A DNA stretch of 6,942 nucleotides from Actinomycetota bacterium (GTDB taxonomy: Bacteria > Actinomycetota > Actinomycetes > S36-B12 > UBA10799), in contig JAUPKM010000462.1 of NCBI GenBank assembly GCA_030837445.1, forward strand, positions 1 through 6,942. Reading direction: 5' to 3'. A model generated the notes under the pieces. It saw only the letters and a list, made by a program, of their open reading frames with translations, did not search any database and was not told where the DNA came from. The position numbers and the translations under genes are program-made. Below are positions 5,914 through 6,942 of the stretch, piece by piece. Within the stretch, counting starts at the first letter, position 1. Every line of letters starts with the position of its first letter.

Positions 5914-6285
5914 TCAGCCACCCGCCACCTCCCCTGAAACGGTCTCCGAACTCTCGATCAGAACCTTCAAGCCCGAGTACGCACCCTGCTCGCCGGCGCC
6001 CACCGCCTCCACCGCAGCAGGATAGTCGTTCTTCGGGACGCGGTGGGTGATCAGTCGTTCGAGCGGCAGGTGGCGGGCGAGCGCCACCGCCCTCGGGAAG
6101 ATCACGCTGTTGTAGTCGCCGGCACCGACGATTCTGAGTCCGCGCTGCAGGATGCGCAGCGGCCGGACATTCGCCACAGCCCGGTCATCGAATCCCATGA
6201 TCACGACGGTCCCGGTGTCCGCCACCAGATCGAGGGCCTGCTCCAGCAAATTCCCGACCGTGTCGATCACCACCTGAGCCTGCTG
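5914..6285 (-). pseudogene. Zinc-type medium-chain dehydrogenase, C-terminal fragment
   Basis: Last ~120 residues of a medium-chain (zinc-type) alcohol/polyol dehydrogenase. About two thirds of the usual ~340 residues are missing, including the catalytic zinc site and the start of the NAD(P)-binding fold. What remains begins at AQVVIDTVGN, the end of a Rossmann strand. It continues with TGTVVIMGFD, LRIVGAGDY and the family's closing segment LITHRVPKNDYPAAVEAV, then YSGLKVLI. Upstream the frame runs straight into the end of an IS30-type element, with an in-frame stop at 6295-6297, so the insertion separates this part from its N-terminus. A GTG at 6273 could in theory start a 119-residue product, but it would lack the active site. 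Sequence style suggests a sugar alcohol or threonine dehydrogenase-like member; the substrate cannot be told. It points the same way as the operon and may once have belonged to it. Confidence 0.8.
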
Positions 6286-6287
6286 TT

Positions 6288-6942
6288 GGCGGTTTCAAGC
6301 GATCAGGTCCACGGAGTCACCTTCAAGGATTCCCATCAGCACTTCCCGTGGGGTCTTCCATCCGAGGGTCTTGCGTGGCCTGTCATTCAACTCGTTCTCC
6401 ACAATAGCGAGGTCGGCGTCACCATGCAAGCCAAGCTCGGTACCTTTCGGGAAATACCGTCGAAGTAGTCCATTGGTGTTCTCGTTCGTGCCTCGCTGCC
6501 AAGGAGAGTGAGGGTCACAGAAATAGATGGGAATTCCCGTCTTCATGATGAACTCCTTATGCCTGGCGAGTTCCTTTCCTTGATCCCAAGTGATACTATT
6601 CTTGATACTCTCCGGGAGGGTCTCCATTTTACGGGCAAGCAGAGACGCGACGCGTTCGGCGTTCCGGTCATACGGGATACGCACGAGCATGGTGAAGCGA
6701 CTGGTCCGCTCCACGAGGGTGGCGATCTGGGACTTGCCACCCTTTCCGATGATCAGATCCCCCTCCCAGAAGCCAGGCACAGCGCGGTCCTCGGCCTCTT
6801 TCGGACGTTCGCTGATGTTGACCATGTCCCGGATCTTCCCCCTGGCCACAGTCGTGCGGGAGTGGCTGACCCGCCTCGTACGCCCGGACCGCAAGGCGAT
6901 CTTCAGCTGGGTCCGCAGCTCCCCGCGCGCCTGCAGGTACAG
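6288..6942 (-). mobile_element. IS30-family insertion sequence, partial (3' part)
   Basis: Runs off the right edge. The inner end is judged from where dehydrogenase similarity stops (about 6279-6285) and from TGGCGGTTTCAAGCGATCA starting near 6287, which resembles the TTCAA...GTCA layout of IS30 terminal repeats. The exact tip and target duplication cannot be fixed because the other end is outside the window. The element includes the transposase stop codon only about ten bases from its tip. Base composition is clearly lower in GC than the host genes; positions 6541-6600 contain 26 G/C of 60. Confidence 0.8.
6295..6942 (-). CDS. IS30-family transposase (5' end outside window)
   Basis: DDE transposase that cuts and joins the ends of its own element; 215 C-terminal residues are visible and the reading frame is open to the right edge. 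The visible part begins LYLQARGEL, matching the segment just before the catalytic core in this family. The catalytic triad is seen as Asp62 (FWEGDLIIG), Asp120 (TWDQGKELA) and Glu154 (GTNENTNGL), with exactly 33 residues between the last two, as in IS30. RRYFPKGTEL, LNDRPRKTLGWKTP and the C-terminus are also typical. The N-terminal helix-turn-helix must lie beyond 6942. An internal TTG at 6894 is not a real start, as coding continues upstream. No frameshift or stop is seen, so this may be an active copy. It interrupts the dehydrogenase gene. Confidence 0.94.
   Translation of the reverse strand: MYLQARGELRTQLKIALRSGRTRRVSHSRTTVARGKIRDMVNISERPKEAEDRAVPGFWEGDLIIGKGGKSQIATLVERTSRFTMLVRIPYDRNAERVASLLARKMETLPESIKNSITWDQGKELARHKEFIMKTGIPIYFCDPHSPWQRGTNENTNGLLRRYFPKGTELGLHGDADLAIVENELNDRPRKTLGWKTPREVLMGILEGDSVDLIA

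Noticed and set aside
260..6285. A complete composite transposon carrying the operon
   Set aside because: The flanking elements belong to different families (IS630 and IS30), and the left one is decayed, so they cannot act as a matched pair.
1..6942. CRISPR array, tRNA, rRNA or riboswitch
   Set aside because: No regularly spaced repeats, no tRNA-like or rRNA-like segments, and no riboswitch core that I could recognise while reading both strands.

Overview
The window looks like accessory DNA from a high-GC Gram-positive actinomycete. Third codon positions are strongly G/C, the start codons I can assign are mostly GTG, and the LacI-type regulator and the ROK kinase have the sequence style of actinobacterial families. 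No rRNA, tRNA or housekeeping gene allows a closer placement.

Layout, left to right. (1) Positions about 2-172 hold a frameshifted remnant of an IS630-type transposase on the + strand. (2) Positions 260-5111 hold four genes on the - strand. In transcription order these are a GT-B glycosyltransferase related to glycogen/starch synthases (3711-5111), a 12-TM major facilitator transporter (2479-3714), a ROK-family sugar kinase-like protein (1501-2454) and a LacI-type repressor (260-1345). Glycosyltransferase and transporter overlap by four bases (GTGA), the kinase follows after 24 bp, and the repressor follows after 155 bp. (3) Positions 5112-5913 have no convincing gene. They contain the control region of the operon, two hairpins and a weak trace of an IS3-like relic. 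(4) Positions 5914-6285 are the C-terminal third of a zinc-type medium-chain dehydrogenase, cut by (5) an IS30-family element from about 6288 to the right edge. Its transposase carries an intact DD(33)E triad and is less GC-rich than its surroundings.

The most informative signal outside the genes is a pair of matching near-perfect palindromes, both with the core GCATCGATNC. One lies upstream of the glycosyltransferase (5152-5167) and one upstream of the repressor (1426-1439). They are good candidates for operators of the LacI-type protein, which would then control both the operon and its own gene.

How the genes work together is inferred. A retaining glycosyltransferase, a sugar-type transporter, a small-molecule kinase and a sugar-responsive repressor suggest making or using, and moving, a glycoside or a sugar-like compound. 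The broken dehydrogenase may once have belonged to the same pathway. The glycogen synthase-like enzyme lacks the usual K-x-G-G-L lysine, and the kinase has non-canonical residues at two ROK motifs, so glucose, ADP-glucose or glycogen should not be assumed as substrates. A pseudo-oligosaccharide (C7-cyclitol) role is one possibility among several. The insertion-sequence material on both sides suggests a locus that has been rearranged.
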